From contig DAOSEC010000007.1 in the NCBI GenBank assembly GCA_035362935.1, positions 1-64,000 on the forward strand: a DNA stretch of 64,000 nt, in the 5' to 3' direction. This document shows, piece by piece, positions 40,699 to 49,337 of this stretch. This DNA is from DAOSEC01 sp035362935 (GTDB lineage Bacteria > Bacillota_I > Bacilli_A > ML615J-28 > CAG-313). The translations under genes and the position numbers were made by a program. The first letter of the stretch is position 1. Each line of letters begins with the position of its first letter. The notes under the pieces are model-generated. The model had not been told where the DNA came from. It did no database searches and was given only the letters and a program-made list of their open reading frames with translations.

Positions 40699-41364
40699 AT
40701 GATTAAAAAATCATTCGCCGTCATTGGGATTGGTCGCTTTGGCGAAAGTGTTGCCAGAGAATTGATCGCATTAGGTGCAGATGTTTTGGTGATTGATAAT
40801 GATCAAGCGATTATTAACAAAATGTCATCGATTGCGACGTACGCAATGATTTGTGACTCAACCGATATGGATGCGATGAAAAACATCGGAATTCAAAATA
40901 TCGACCACGTCATCGTCGGGATAGGGCATGATATTGAATCAAGTATTATGACTACTATGATTTTAAGCGAACTAGGAGTCAAACAAATCACAGTCAAAGT
41001 AGACAACGATTATCATGCAAAAGTAGTAGAAAAACTTGGAGCAACTGAAATCATTCGCCCAGAAACTCAAATTGGAAAACGCTTAGCACGACGTATTGTT
41101 TCTGATAATATCTTAGAATACTTAGAAGTTTCTACCACTCACGCCTTTGTTGAGGTGGTTGTAACAAAGGGATCAAAACTAATTGACATCCCATTGTCAG
41201 AACTTGATATTCGTAACAAATATGAAGTAAATATTATCGCTATACGCCATAAAGGTGAAATTGTCATTCCAAAAGCAAATGACCGTATTTTTGAAACCGA
41301 TGAATTGTTTTTAATTGGAAGCAACAAGGCCATTGCAAAATTTAGTAATATGATGATTAAATAG
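40699..41364 (+). CDS. TrkA/KtrA-type potassium uptake regulatory protein
   Basis: A 221-residue cytoplasmic RCK protein that gates a Ktr/Trk potassium channel in response to nucleotides. The RCK-N Rossmann domain carries VIGIGRFGESVARELIALGADVLVIDND (G-x-G-x-x-G and the terminal Asp, about 8-34), and the RCK-C domain (about 138-218) follows, where c-di-AMP binds in homologues. The membrane subunit is not adjacent, as is common for KtrC. GAGGGG precedes the ATG. Confidence 0.93.
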   Translation: MIKKSFAVIGIGRFGESVARELIALGADVLVIDNDQAIINKMSSIATYAMICDSTDMDAMKNIGIQNIDHVIVGIGHDIESSIMTTMILSELGVKQITVKVDNDYHAKVVEKLGATEIIRPETQIGKRLARRIVSDNILEYLEVSTTHAFVEVVVTKGSKLIDIPLSELDIRNKYEVNIIAIRHKGEIVIPKANDRIFETDELFLIGSNKAIAKFSNMMIK

Positions 41365-41385
41365 AAGCTCACGCTTCTATTTTTG
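41361..41385 (+). terminator. Terminator after the K+ regulator
   Basis: The stem ATAGAAGC/GCTTCTAT with loop TCAC is followed by TTTT. It begins within the stop codon. Confidence 0.75.
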
Positions 41386-41408
41386 AAGTTACAGAATAAG
41401 GGGTATAT

Positions 41409-41996
41409 ATGAAGTTATTATTAGCAACCAGAAATGAAAGTAAGAAAAAAGAACTGTTAGCGATGTTACAAGGATTGCCCTATGATGTAGTAACATTAGA
41501 AGATTTAAAGGATAACTTCGATGTCATTGAAGATGGTTCTACATTCTTAGAAAATGCGATGAAAAAAGCATCTACATTTTATCATAGACACCATTTGATT
41601 ACAATCGCAGATGATTCTGGTTTGGTTGTGGAAGCATTACATGGTGCACCAGGTGTATATTCTGCTCGTTATGCTGGAATTCATGGAAATGATTTGTTAA
41701 ACAACCAAAAACTTTTGCAGACGATGAAACATATCAAAAACCGTAAAGCAAAGTTTGTGTGTTCCATTGTTTTATATTTTGGTAGCGATGAGTTTTATCA
41801 CTTTAAAGGTGAAATGCATGGGTCGATTGGACATAAACTCATGGGTTCAAATGGATTTGGTTACGATCCACTCTTTGTCATTGATGGACTCGATCAAACG
41901 AGTGCAGAATTAGAACCAAGTGTAAAAAATAACATTAGTCATCGCGCAAAGGCGATGCAACAACTGTATACGTACCTAAAGGAGAGACAAAAATGA
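41409..41996 (+). CDS. rdgB: Non-canonical purine NTP pyrophosphatase (Ham1/RdgB)
   Basis: Hydrolyses ITP, dITP and XTP to monophosphates, cleansing the nucleotide pool. At 195 residues it has LLLATRNESKKKEL (Lys and substrate loop) at the start, DGSTFLENAMKKA, ADDSGLVVEALHGAPGVYSARYAG (catalytic Asp, about 68-91) and the C-terminal GFGYDPLF and SHRAKAM. Its stop overlaps the next gene's ATG (ATGA). Confidence 0.96.
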   Translation: MKLLLATRNESKKKELLAMLQGLPYDVVTLEDLKDNFDVIEDGSTFLENAMKKASTFYHRHHLITIADDSGLVVEALHGAPGVYSARYAGIHGNDLLNNQKLLQTMKHIKNRKAKFVCSIVLYFGSDEFYHFKGEMHGSIGHKLMGSNGFGYDPLFVIDGLDQTSAELEPSVKNNISHRAKAMQQLYTYLKERQK

Positions 41997-42871
41997 TTGA
42001 ACAGATTCGAAATCACGCAGCACGTATTTTAAATGTATCCGAAAAAGATCTCACTGTTGTTGGTCGTTTGCCTGGTGGAATGAGCAACTATACGTTTGTT
42101 GTAGAATCCAACAGCGAACAATTTGTGCTACGTGTACCTGGTGAAAATGCTCATGTATTTGTTGACCGAACTCTTGAACTTGCGATGTTAAACTTAGTAA
42201 AACCACTTAATATTACATCAACAACCACATATTTTGATATTGAATCTGGATTAAAGGTAAGTAAATTTGTGAAGGGTACCTCATTACATCAAATCAAAGA
42301 GTATCCATACCAACAAGTTGCTGCTATCTTACATCAAATTCATGATTCTGGATTGGTTGCGAACAACGATTATAACCCACTTGTTAGACTTGAGGCATAC
42401 CAAGCATTGAATCAAGACTTCTCATATCAAAATCCGGATGAATACTATTTGTTGAAACAACGCTTTTTATCACAATTTCCGTTTGTGGATTCATTCCCTA
42501 AAACACTATGTCATGGAGACTCTCAACCATCGAACTTTATTCTAACTGAAACTGGTGATTTGTTAATTGTTGATTTTGAGTTTTCTGGAAATAACGATCC
42601 GTTTTATGATATTGCATGTTTTGGTAACATCGATATGGCTTCGGCTGTTACATTACTTCCAGTTTATTTGGGTAGAACACCATCGAGTATGGAGTGGAGA
42701 AGACTATACTTATGGCGAGCATTCCAATGCTTACAATGGTATAATGTTGCTGTATACAAGCATATGATTGGACTTTCAGAAAAACTTCATATGAATTTTG
42801 AACTGATTAGTCAAAAGTACTTAGAAAAAGCAAAATACATGTTAGATCAGGCTGATACATTTTGTAAATAA
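41993..42871 (+). CDS. Choline kinase-like/APH-family phosphotransferase
   Basis: A 292-residue kinase of the aminoglycoside/choline kinase fold. Landmarks are a glycine-rich loop GRLPGGMSNYTFVV (about 23-36), the catalytic LCHGDSQPSNFIL (Brenner motif, about 170-182) and the metal-binding LLIVDFEFSGNNDPFYDIACF (DFE, about 189-209). The pattern is closest to LicA-type choline or ethanolamine kinases, which make phosphocholine for lipid or surface decoration. A thiamine kinase role is the alternative. It is translationally coupled to rdgB. Confidence 0.8.
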   Translation: MIEQIRNHAARILNVSEKDLTVVGRLPGGMSNYTFVVESNSEQFVLRVPGENAHVFVDRTLELAMLNLVKPLNITSTTTYFDIESGLKVSKFVKGTSLHQIKEYPYQQVAAILHQIHDSGLVANNDYNPLVRLEAYQALNQDFSYQNPDEYYLLKQRFLSQFPFVDSFPKTLCHGDSQPSNFILTETGDLLIVDFEFSGNNDPFYDIACFGNIDMASAVTLLPVYLGRTPSSMEWRRLYLWRAFQCLQWYNVAVYKHMIGLSEKLHMNFELISQKYLEKAKYMLDQADTFCK

Positions 42872-42879
42872 ACTGTGAG

Positions 42880-42908
42880 TTGTGAAAATAGATGATAATT
42901 TTTCACAA
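42880..42908. promoter_or_regulatory. Inverted repeat TTGTGAAAA/TTTTCACAA upstream of rpsU
   Basis: Nine-base perfect arms (42880-42888 and 42900-42908) are separated by 11 bases just before the rpsU promoter. It may be a weak hairpin or an operator. The spacing does not fit the Rex consensus. Confidence 0.35.
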
Positions 42909-42913
42909 AGTAG

Positions 42914-42942
42914 TTTACTTTTTGATTTTTATATAGTATAAT
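42914..42942 (+). promoter_or_regulatory. rpsU promoter
   Basis: TTTACT (42914-42919), 17-bp spacer, TATAAT (42937-42942). Confidence 0.75.
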
Positions 42943-42980
42943 TATTAAGGAATTTTAAGCGTGAAGGGAGGGACCAAAGA

Positions 42981-43163
42981 ATGCCTAAAACCGTTGTTCG
43001 TGATAATGAATCAATCGAAGATGCTTTAAAGAGATTTAAACGTGATGTATCTAGATCAGGTACCCTAGCTGAAGCACGCAAAAGAGAACATTTCTTAAAA
43101 CCAAGTGATGTTCGTAAAATGAAAAAAAGAGCTGCTAAAAAGCAAGGATTCAGAAAACCATAA
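42981..43163 (+). CDS. rpsU: Ribosomal protein bS21
   Basis: Small-subunit protein that helps mRNA 16S pairing. The 60-residue protein begins MPKTVVRDNESIEDALKRFKRDVSRSGTL with the family's basic C-terminal tail (RKMKKRAAKKQGFRKP). GGGAGGGA precedes the ATG. Single gene between its promoter and a strong terminator. Confidence 0.97.
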   Translation: MPKTVVRDNESIEDALKRFKRDVSRSGTLAEARKREHFLKPSDVRKMKKRAAKKQGFRKP

Positions 43164-43173
43164 TCGAGAAAAT

Positions 43174-43202
43174 AGTCTATGAGGTATCATAGACTTTTTT
43201 TA
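43174..43202 (+). terminator. Terminator after rpsU
   Basis: The 9-bp stem AGTCTATGA/TCATAGACT with loop GGTA and a run of T. Confidence 0.92.
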
Positions 43203-43232
43203 ACTTTTCTTTTCTATCTATCGTTCCTATGA

Positions 43233-43238
43233 TATAAT
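43233..43238 (+). promoter_or_regulatory. -10 box of the phoH-recO operon
   Basis: Consensus TATAAT about 26 bases before the phoH start. The -35 region is only T-rich. Confidence 0.55.
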
Positions 43239-43263
43239 TAATATTGTTAAAGGGGGTATCAGT

Positions 43264-44232
43264 TTGGAATACACCAGCATTTATACATTTGCTGACTCAT
43301 CGATTGAAAGAAAAATCATTGGGCCAAATAACAAACATTTAAACTTGCTCGCTGAAGAGTTTCGTGTTCATTTAATAGATGGGTTTAGTGAAATCAAAAT
43401 GTCACCGTATAATGAGGCGATTGCTTCAAAAATAATAAATGTCGTTTTGATACTTTCTGAACTTGTTAAGAGAAATGTATCATTTGGTGAACGGGATGTC
43501 ATTAGCATAGCAAATACAATCGACACGTATGGTTTTGATGAAATTTTAAATCTATATACAAATAAACTTACGATCGTAAATACCTATGAAGGAAAAGCAA
43601 TTTATCCAAAAACAATCAATCAACTAAGTTACATCAATGCCTTAAAGCAGTATGATTTGGTGTTTTCAATCGGACCAGCAGGAACAGGAAAAACCTATTT
43701 GGCTGTGTTATATGCGATATCTTTGTTAAAAAGTGGACGAATCAAAAAAATTGTGTTAACAAGACCCGCAGTAGAGGCTGGGGAAAAGTTAGGATTTCTA
43801 CCAGGAGATCTAAAAGAAAAAGTAGATCCGTATTTGATTCCAATTTACGATGCACTATACGAAGGATTGGGAAAAGAAACAACCGAAAAATTGATTGAAA
43901 AAGGCAACATTGAAATAGCACCACTCGCTTATATGCGAGGACGTACGTTAGATAACTCATTTGTCATCTTAGATGAGGCACAAAATACAACTAGGCAACA
44001 GATGAAAATGTTTTTGACACGGTTAGGATTTAATTCTAAAATGGTTATCACAGGAGACATTACCCAAATTGATTTACCAAACCGGTTAGCAAGTGGACTA
44101 GTAGAAGCGATTGAACTACTCAATGAGTTGGGTTCAGTTAAGATTGTCTCATTTAACAAACATGATGTGATGCGTCATCCAATCGTTCAAAAAATCATTG
44201 AAAAGTATGAGGGATTTGAAAATGGGCATTAA
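43264..44232 (+). CDS. phoH: PhoH-like ATPase
   Basis: A 322-residue PhoH-family P-loop protein. The domain begins about residue 115 (INALKQYDLVFSIGPAGTGKTYLAV, Walker A GPAGTGKT about 137-144) with Walker B VILDEAQNTTRQQ (about 236). It is thought to act as an RNA helicase or NTPase in rRNA or mRNA processing with YbeY, its neighbour. The TTG start is set by AAAGGGGG (43250-43257) and the matching N-terminus. It overlaps ybeY by 11 bases. Confidence 0.95.
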   Translation: MEYTSIYTFADSSIERKIIGPNNKHLNLLAEEFRVHLIDGFSEIKMSPYNEAIASKIINVVLILSELVKRNVSFGERDVISIANTIDTYGFDEILNLYTNKLTIVNTYEGKAIYPKTINQLSYINALKQYDLVFSIGPAGTGKTYLAVLYAISLLKSGRIKKIVLTRPAVEAGEKLGFLPGDLKEKVDPYLIPIYDALYEGLGKETTEKLIEKGNIEIAPLAYMRGRTLDNSFVILDEAQNTTRQQMKMFLTRLGFNSKMVITGDITQIDLPNRLASGLVEAIELLNELGSVKIVSFNKHDVMRHPIVQKIIEKYEGFENGH

Positions 44233-44674
44233 GTTAAACATTATCAATCAATATGGTGAAATTGATTTACCAATCAAAAAATTGGCTAAAGGCCTTGCGA
44301 AACGCATCAATGCATTTGAACGATTATCAAAACGACATATTGTTAGCATCATTTTAGTGAACAACGAAGAAATCAAACGAATCAACAAAGAATATCGAAA
44401 ATTAGATGTCGAAACCGATGTGATATCTTTTGCATTAGCGGATGATCTCGATGAATATCCATATGAACTTGGGGATATTTTTATCAGCATTGACAAGGTA
44501 TATCAACAAGCACAAGAATATGGTCATTCTAACGAACGAGAATTAGGATTCTTGATTGTTCATGGTATTCTACATTTGTTAGGATATGACCACATAACCA
44601 AAGAAGAAGAGACTGCAATGTTTGAAATTCAAGAACAAATATTGCGTTCGTATGGATTAGAAAGGAAATTATAG
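44222..44674 (+). CDS. ybeY: Endoribonuclease YbeY (rRNA maturation factor)
   Basis: Metal-dependent RNase in 16S rRNA 3' maturation and ribosome quality control. The 150 residues contain the zinc motif HGILHLLGYDH (about 114-124), and RKLDVETDVISFAL ahead of it. The ATG at 44222, inside the phoH end, is preceded by GAGGGA. A longer start at 44198 is not needed. The gene is followed by cdd without the dgkA that often lies between. Confidence 0.95.
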   Translation: MGIKLNIINQYGEIDLPIKKLAKGLAKRINAFERLSKRHIVSIILVNNEEIKRINKEYRKLDVETDVISFALADDLDEYPYELGDIFISIDKVYQQAQEYGHSNERELGFLIVHGILHLLGYDHITKEEETAMFEIQEQILRSYGLERKL

Positions 44675-45079
44675 ATGGATCAATTATTATTTAAAGAAGC
44701 GAAAATCGCATATGAAACAGCATATGCTCCCTATTCAAAATTTCATGTTGGAGCAGTATTAAAATTAAAAAACGGCACAATGATTCGCGGATCAAACATT
44801 GAAAACGCATCGTTTGGACTCACCAATTGTGCAGAGCGAAGTGCCTTATTTGCTGCTTACTCACAAGGAGTAAGGAAACAAGACATCGAATGCATTATGG
44901 TGATTGGAAGCACACCAGAACCAATTTCTCCATGTGGAGCTTGTAGACAGGTGATGAGCGAATTGATGGATGCGAATGCAACTGTTATTTTAACCAATCT
45001 TGAAGGTAAAACAAAGACACTAGCCAATAAAGATTTGTTGCCTTATGCGTTTACCGAAGGAGATTTAAGCGATGAATAG
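44675..45079 (+). CDS. cdd: Cytidine deaminase
   Basis: Zinc enzyme of pyrimidine salvage, cytidine/deoxycytidine to uridine. The 134 residues have the tetrameric-type arrangement: APYSKFHVGAVL, GSNIENASFGLTNCAERSALF (first Cys ligand and catalytic Glu, about 42-62) and PCGACRQVMSEL (two Cys). The ATG directly follows the ybeY stop. It overlaps era by 8 bases. Confidence 0.97.
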   Translation: MDQLLFKEAKIAYETAYAPYSKFHVGAVLKLKNGTMIRGSNIENASFGLTNCAERSALFAAYSQGVRKQDIECIMVIGSTPEPISPCGACRQVMSELMDANATVILTNLEGKTKTLANKDLLPYAFTEGDLSDE

Positions 45080-45986
45080 TACTACATTCAAGTCTGGATT
45101 TGTCACAATTGTTGGTCGTCCGAATGTTGGGAAATCAACGTTTCTTAACCATGTGCTTAAGACGAAAATTGCGATTACTTCCGACAAGGCACAAACAACA
45201 CGAAATAAGATTCAAGGGATTTATACAACCAAAGAAGAACAAGTGATTTTTATCGATACTCCTGGTATTCACAAACCTCTTCATGAACTGGGTAAAATGA
45301 TGAACCAAATGTCATTATCTAGTTTACATTATGTAGACTTGGTACTCTTTATGGTGGATGCGACGCAGAAAGCCGGTGCAGGTGATCAGTTTATTATTGA
45401 TGAAATCAAAAAGGCAGATGTTCCAACGATTCTTGTATTGAACAAAGTTGACATGTGCAAAGACATCAAGCGATTAAATGAAGACATTGAAACTTATAAA
45501 GCTCTTTATCCATTTGTTGGTGGAATTACGATCAGTGCCAAAGAAGACTTTAACATTGATAAATTATTAGAAATGGTAACTAACGAATTGCCTGTTGGAC
45601 CAATGTATTATCCACATGATCAAATTACGGATCACCCCGAACGATTCATTGTTTCAGAGTTGATTCGCGAAAAAGTTTTGCAACTAACCAAAGAAGAAGT
45701 TCCACACTCGGTAGCGGTTGCGATTGAGAGTTTTAAAGTAGATGAAGAAAATTCAAACCGAATTGATATCATGGCAGTGATCATTGTCGATCGTCCTTCT
45801 CAAAAAAAGATTATCATTGGCAAGGGTGGAAGTTTAATCAAAGAAATAGGAACACTTGCTCGCAAAGACATTGGACTGTTTCTTGGTGCCAAAGTTCATC
45901 TAGAACTTTGGGTTAAAGTGGAAGAAAACTGGAGAAACAAAAAATCACACCTAAAAGATCTTGGTTATAATCTAGAAGAATATTAA
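45072..45986 (+). CDS. era: GTPase Era
   Basis: Essential GTPase of 30S ribosome assembly. The 304 residues have G1 GRPNVGKST (about 14-22), G2 TTRNKIQGI, G3 DTPG (about 62), G4 NKVD (about 125) and a C-terminal KH domain (SQKKIIIGKGGSLIKEIGTLARKDI, about 236-260). The start codon lies inside the end of cdd. It is followed at 8 bases by recO. Confidence 0.97.
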   Translation: MNSTTFKSGFVTIVGRPNVGKSTFLNHVLKTKIAITSDKAQTTRNKIQGIYTTKEEQVIFIDTPGIHKPLHELGKMMNQMSLSSLHYVDLVLFMVDATQKAGAGDQFIIDEIKKADVPTILVLNKVDMCKDIKRLNEDIETYKALYPFVGGITISAKEDFNIDKLLEMVTNELPVGPMYYPHDQITDHPERFIVSELIREKVLQLTKEEVPHSVAVAIESFKVDEENSNRIDIMAVIIVDRPSQKKIIIGKGGSLIKEIGTLARKDIGLFLGAKVHLELWVKVEENWRNKKSHLKDLGYNLEEY

Positions 45987-45994
45987 GGTGATTT

Positions 45995-46723
45995 ATGCTA
46001 CCATTTGAGGGAATCATTATCAAATCCATGCCGTATTTAGAACAAGCAAAAATTGTTACGATGCTTACTCCAAGTGGAAAAGAACGTTTCATCATTCGAG
46101 GAGCAAGTAAGATAAAAAGCAAGAATCGAGTGATTTCACAAGTGCTGATGCGGTTATCGTTTCAAGCAAGTGCGAAAGGATCCCTTAAAACTTTGACTGA
46201 ATCAGAGATTTTAGATAGTTATGATATCATCAAAGACAATTATGACAAAATGCAAAGTGTCTTCCCTATCTTAGAAAAGTGTGACCATTTTGCTGAACAA
46301 GTAACCGATACTCAAGTATTTTATGCATTTGTCAAATCAATGCTTGAGTTATTAAAGGATAGTCCACATCATCATAGTTTACGTAATTTGTTTGAACTAA
46401 AACTTACCTATCTATTAGGAATTGGACCACACTTTGCTTCTTGTACCAATTGTGGGAAAGAAGAAGGATTGCAATTGGTCCCACACGAAGGTGGTGTGTT
46501 GTGCTCAAGTTGTATCAAGCCTTCAATGAGTACAACGAGTTTACAAATGACACAGTTAGTCAAATATTTGTATCTAATTAAGGTGGAAAAAATCACAAAT
46601 GAATTTTTAGCAACAGTCGACCCATTCGCAAATGAAATTGAAGAATTGATCGATTTGTATTATGTAGAGTTTCTCGGATTTACAAGTATGAGTAAAAAAA
46701 TAGTAAAGCAAATGAATAAATAA
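45995..46723 (+). CDS. recO: DNA repair protein RecO
   Basis: RecFOR mediator that loads RecA on SSB-coated DNA. The 242 residues start with an OB-fold (FEGIIIKSMPYLEQAKIVTMLT) and contain the zinc finger C-x2-C-x17-C-x2-C (CTNCGKEEG...LCSSC, about 148-172). It is the last gene of the phoH operon. The coding end contributes the left arm of the terminator. Confidence 0.95.
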   Translation: MLPFEGIIIKSMPYLEQAKIVTMLTPSGKERFIIRGASKIKSKNRVISQVLMRLSFQASAKGSLKTLTESEILDSYDIIKDNYDKMQSVFPILEKCDHFAEQVTDTQVFYAFVKSMLELLKDSPHHHSLRNLFELKLTYLLGIGPHFASCTNCGKEEGLQLVPHEGGVLCSSCIKPSMSTTSLQMTQLVKYLYLIKVEKITNEFLATVDPFANEIEELIDLYYVEFLGFTSMSKKIVKQMNK

Positions 46724-46744
46724 GGTTCATTTGCTTTTTATTTT
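46705..46744 (+). terminator. Terminator overlapping the recO 3' end
   Basis: The 12-bp stem AAAGCAAATGAA/TTCATTTGCTTT, with a 9-nt loop including the recO stop, is followed by T-rich sequence. Confidence 0.85.
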
Positions 46745-46779
46745 AAAAGCGTTTACGATGTCGATTTCTAAAAAAATAG

Positions 46780-46808
46780 TTGGTTTTCAACCTCATTAGT
46801 GGTATAAT
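46780..46808 (+). promoter_or_regulatory. rnf operon promoter
   Basis: TTGGTT (46780-46785), 17-bp spacer, TATAAT (46803-46808). A cre-like element, TAAAAGCGTTTACG (46744-46757, two mismatches to consensus), lies 22 bases upstream of the -35. Confidence 0.75.
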
Positions 46809-46844
46809 ATCTATGTCTAAAATACAAAAGGAGGAATCACTTAA

Positions 46845-48137
46845 ATGCTGTTAAGAAAAATTAAGGGCGTTCATCTTGATGGTCGTAAAGATATGTCGAC
46901 TCAAGAACCAATTGAACCGTATTTAAATCCTGAATTTATATACATTCCACTTCTTGCACAAGCAACTGTATGTAAAGCATTGGTTCAAGTTGGCGATAAA
47001 GTCTTAATGGGGCAACCTGTTGCAAGACGTGACGACCGTTTCGCGCACAATCTCCACTCATCTGTTAGTGGAGAAGTTACTGGTATCAAGAAAATGTGGC
47101 ATTCATCAGGTAAAATGATTGAAATGTTAGAAATCAAAAACGATTTCCAAGAAAAACTTGATCCATCAATTCGTTTGAACAATGACTTGGGAGAGTTGAC
47201 TCAAGCCAAAATCGTAGAACGAGTGAAAAATGCAGGGGTAGTGGGTTTAGGGGGTAGTGGATTTCCAACATACGCTAAACTAACACCGACGGTTCCAATC
47301 AATGTCGTATTGATCAATGCGGCAGAATGTGAGCCATATTTAACTGCGGATTATATGTTAATTAAATCCGAAACAGATTGTTTAATGCGCGGTCTAACGT
47401 ATACAATGAAAGCAGTGAGTGCTGAAAAAGGTATCATTGCAATCAAAAAAACCAAGCCAGCTGCAATTGCGGCAATCAATCAAGTATTGGCAAACTATCC
47501 AGGAATAAGTATTCATCAATTAGAAGATGAATATCCTGCAGGATGGGAAAAATACATTGTTGAAAAAGTATTAAATAAGACTTACGAACGTTTACCAAGT
47601 GAAGCTGGTGCGATTGTGAATAACGTGGCAACTGCGATTGCAATTTGTGATGCGGTTGAACAAAACATGCCATTAATTCACAAAGTGGTAACGATTACTG
47701 GGGAAGGTGTAAACCGTCCACACAACTTACTTGTTAAAGTTGGAACAAAAGTAAATGAGTTAATTGAGAAAGCTGGAGGGTATCGTGACCCTGAAGCAGA
47801 TATGTACTTTATCGCAGGTGGTCCTATGACAGGAACATCCTTAATTTTTGATGAAGTGATAGTTAACAATAGTTTAGGAAGCATCATTGTAAAAGAACGT
47901 AAAGAAATATTGGTTAATCCAGCTTGTGTTGGATGTGGTCAATGTTCTGATGTATGTCCAGTCTTCTTAAATCCAATTGAAATCAAAACAACATTTGAAG
48001 CTAAAAATGTCGAATATTTGATTGAATTAAACGCAACAAAATGCATTTCTTGTGGATTATGTTCTTATATTTGTCCATCAAGAATTGAATTAACAGATGC
48101 AACGACTCGCGCCAAAGCGCTTGCAATGAAAGGATAG
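46845..48137 (+). CDS. rnfC: Rnf complex subunit RnfC
   Basis: Peripheral NADH- and FMN-binding subunit of the ion-pumping ferredoxin:NAD oxidoreductase. The 430 residues have an N-terminal barrel-sandwich (SSVSGEVTGI), GLGGSGFPTYAKL (nucleotide-binding, about 127-139), INAAECEPYLTADY, and near the end two [4Fe-4S] motifs, CVGCGQCSDVCP (about 365) and CISCGLCSYICP (about 404). AAGGAGGAATC precedes the ATG. It opens the order C-D-G-G-E-A-B of this operon. Confidence 0.96.
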   Translation: MLLRKIKGVHLDGRKDMSTQEPIEPYLNPEFIYIPLLAQATVCKALVQVGDKVLMGQPVARRDDRFAHNLHSSVSGEVTGIKKMWHSSGKMIEMLEIKNDFQEKLDPSIRLNNDLGELTQAKIVERVKNAGVVGLGGSGFPTYAKLTPTVPINVVLINAAECEPYLTADYMLIKSETDCLMRGLTYTMKAVSAEKGIIAIKKTKPAAIAAINQVLANYPGISIHQLEDEYPAGWEKYIVEKVLNKTYERLPSEAGAIVNNVATAIAICDAVEQNMPLIHKVVTITGEGVNRPHNLLVKVGTKVNELIEKAGGYRDPEADMYFIAGGPMTGTSLIFDEVIVNNSLGSIIVKERKEILVNPACVGCGQCSDVCPVFLNPIEIKTTFEAKNVEYLIELNATKCISCGLCSYICPSRIELTDATTRAKALAMKG

Positions 48138-48146
48138 GTGGGTTAC

Positions 48147-49337
48147 ATGGCAGCAAAACGTTTTCCACTCGCAAAAGCACCCTATATTCGCATAGCAGAT
48201 AACAAACGATATCGTACAGAAACACTTATGAGAGATTACACATTCGCTTTAATCCCAATCATTTTATTTGCATGGATTAAAAATGGATTACTCCCTTTCT
48301 TAAGTACAGACCCAATGGTACAAACATCATTCATTGAAATGATGTATCCATTGTTACTCGTTGGTGTTGGGGCATTGACAAGTTTCTTAGGTGAGGCGTT
48401 TTATTTCGCAGCATTTATGAAAAAACGTACTTGGAAAGAAGTTCAAGCAGAACTAAAACTTTCCTTCCCGTTAATCCCAGGAATTTTAGTAGGGATGATT
48501 GTACCACTTTATACTCCAATTTGGGTATTGGTATTAGGGGTACTATTTGCAAACATCATTGGTAAACTACTTTTTGGTGGATTTGGATACAATTTATTCA
48601 ATCCAGCCATTTTAGGATATATCTTCATCGGAACTGCATTCACGGGTGTGATTACTGCAGCTGGTGGATACATGAATGCAACCGAAGCATTGGTTGTATC
48701 AGCAACACCACTTCAAAACTTTCAAGCAAATCCAGGTGCTGGAATCGAAACCATTGTTGGTCCATATGGAACAATGTGGGATTTCATTCTAGGAACAATT
48801 CCAGGATCGCTATCTGAAACAAGTGGTTTGTTAATCATCATTATGTTTATTTTCTTACTGGTTCGTAAAACAGTGAACTGGAGAGTTCCACTTATCTATG
48901 TTGGTACCGTATTTGTGTTAACATTAATCATTGGACTAATTCTTGGACACGGGTTATGGTATCCATTGTTTAATATCTTTAGTGGAGGATTGTTGTTTGG
49001 TGCTTTATTTATGGCATGTGAGCCAGTTACTTCACCAAACTCTCCAAATGGAAAAATCATTTTTGGGTTTGCATTAGGGATTTTAACCGTATTGTTCCGT
49101 TTAGTCGGAGTATTCCCAGAAGGTGTTGCAACATCCATTCTATTAATGAACTGTTTCACACCAATCATTGATCGCTTTGCTTCAAAATTAAGAGCTCAAG
49201 GATTTACAAGAAAAACATTAACTAAATATGCATTCCTTGCATTGTTCTTCGCACTACTTTCTGTATATACTGTTTACATGGCAGTTGAGAAAGCAAACAC
49301 AAGCGAAGCAAATTTAATTGTGGAGGTGCGTGACTAA
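48147..49337 (+). CDS. rnfD: Rnf complex subunit RnfD
   Basis: Integral membrane subunit, part of the ion channel, carrying an FMN covalently bound to a Thr. The 396 residues have about nine transmembrane helices. The flavin-site motif is in the segment around ATPLQNF (about residue 190). The SPNSPNGKIIFGFALGIL loop near 300 is typical. The ATG 48147 is preceded by AGGTGGG. The GTG at 48138 is in that site. Its stop shares one base with the next start. Confidence 0.94.
   Translation: MAAKRFPLAKAPYIRIADNKRYRTETLMRDYTFALIPIILFAWIKNGLLPFLSTDPMVQTSFIEMMYPLLLVGVGALTSFLGEAFYFAAFMKKRTWKEVQAELKLSFPLIPGILVGMIVPLYTPIWVLVLGVLFANIIGKLLFGGFGYNLFNPAILGYIFIGTAFTGVITAAGGYMNATEALVVSATPLQNFQANPGAGIETIVGPYGTMWDFILGTIPGSLSETSGLLIIIMFIFLLVRKTVNWRVPLIYVGTVFVLTLIIGLILGHGLWYPLFNIFSGGLLFGALFMACEPVTSPNSPNGKIIFGFALGILTVLFRLVGVFPEGVATSILLMNCFTPIIDRFASKLRAQGFTRKTLTKYAFLALFFALLSVYTVYMAVEKANTSEANLIVEVRD

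Noticed and set aside
42880..42908. Rex redox-sensor operator
   Set aside because: The arms are TTGTGAAAA/TTTTCACAA but the 11-base spacing is longer than the Rex site allows.
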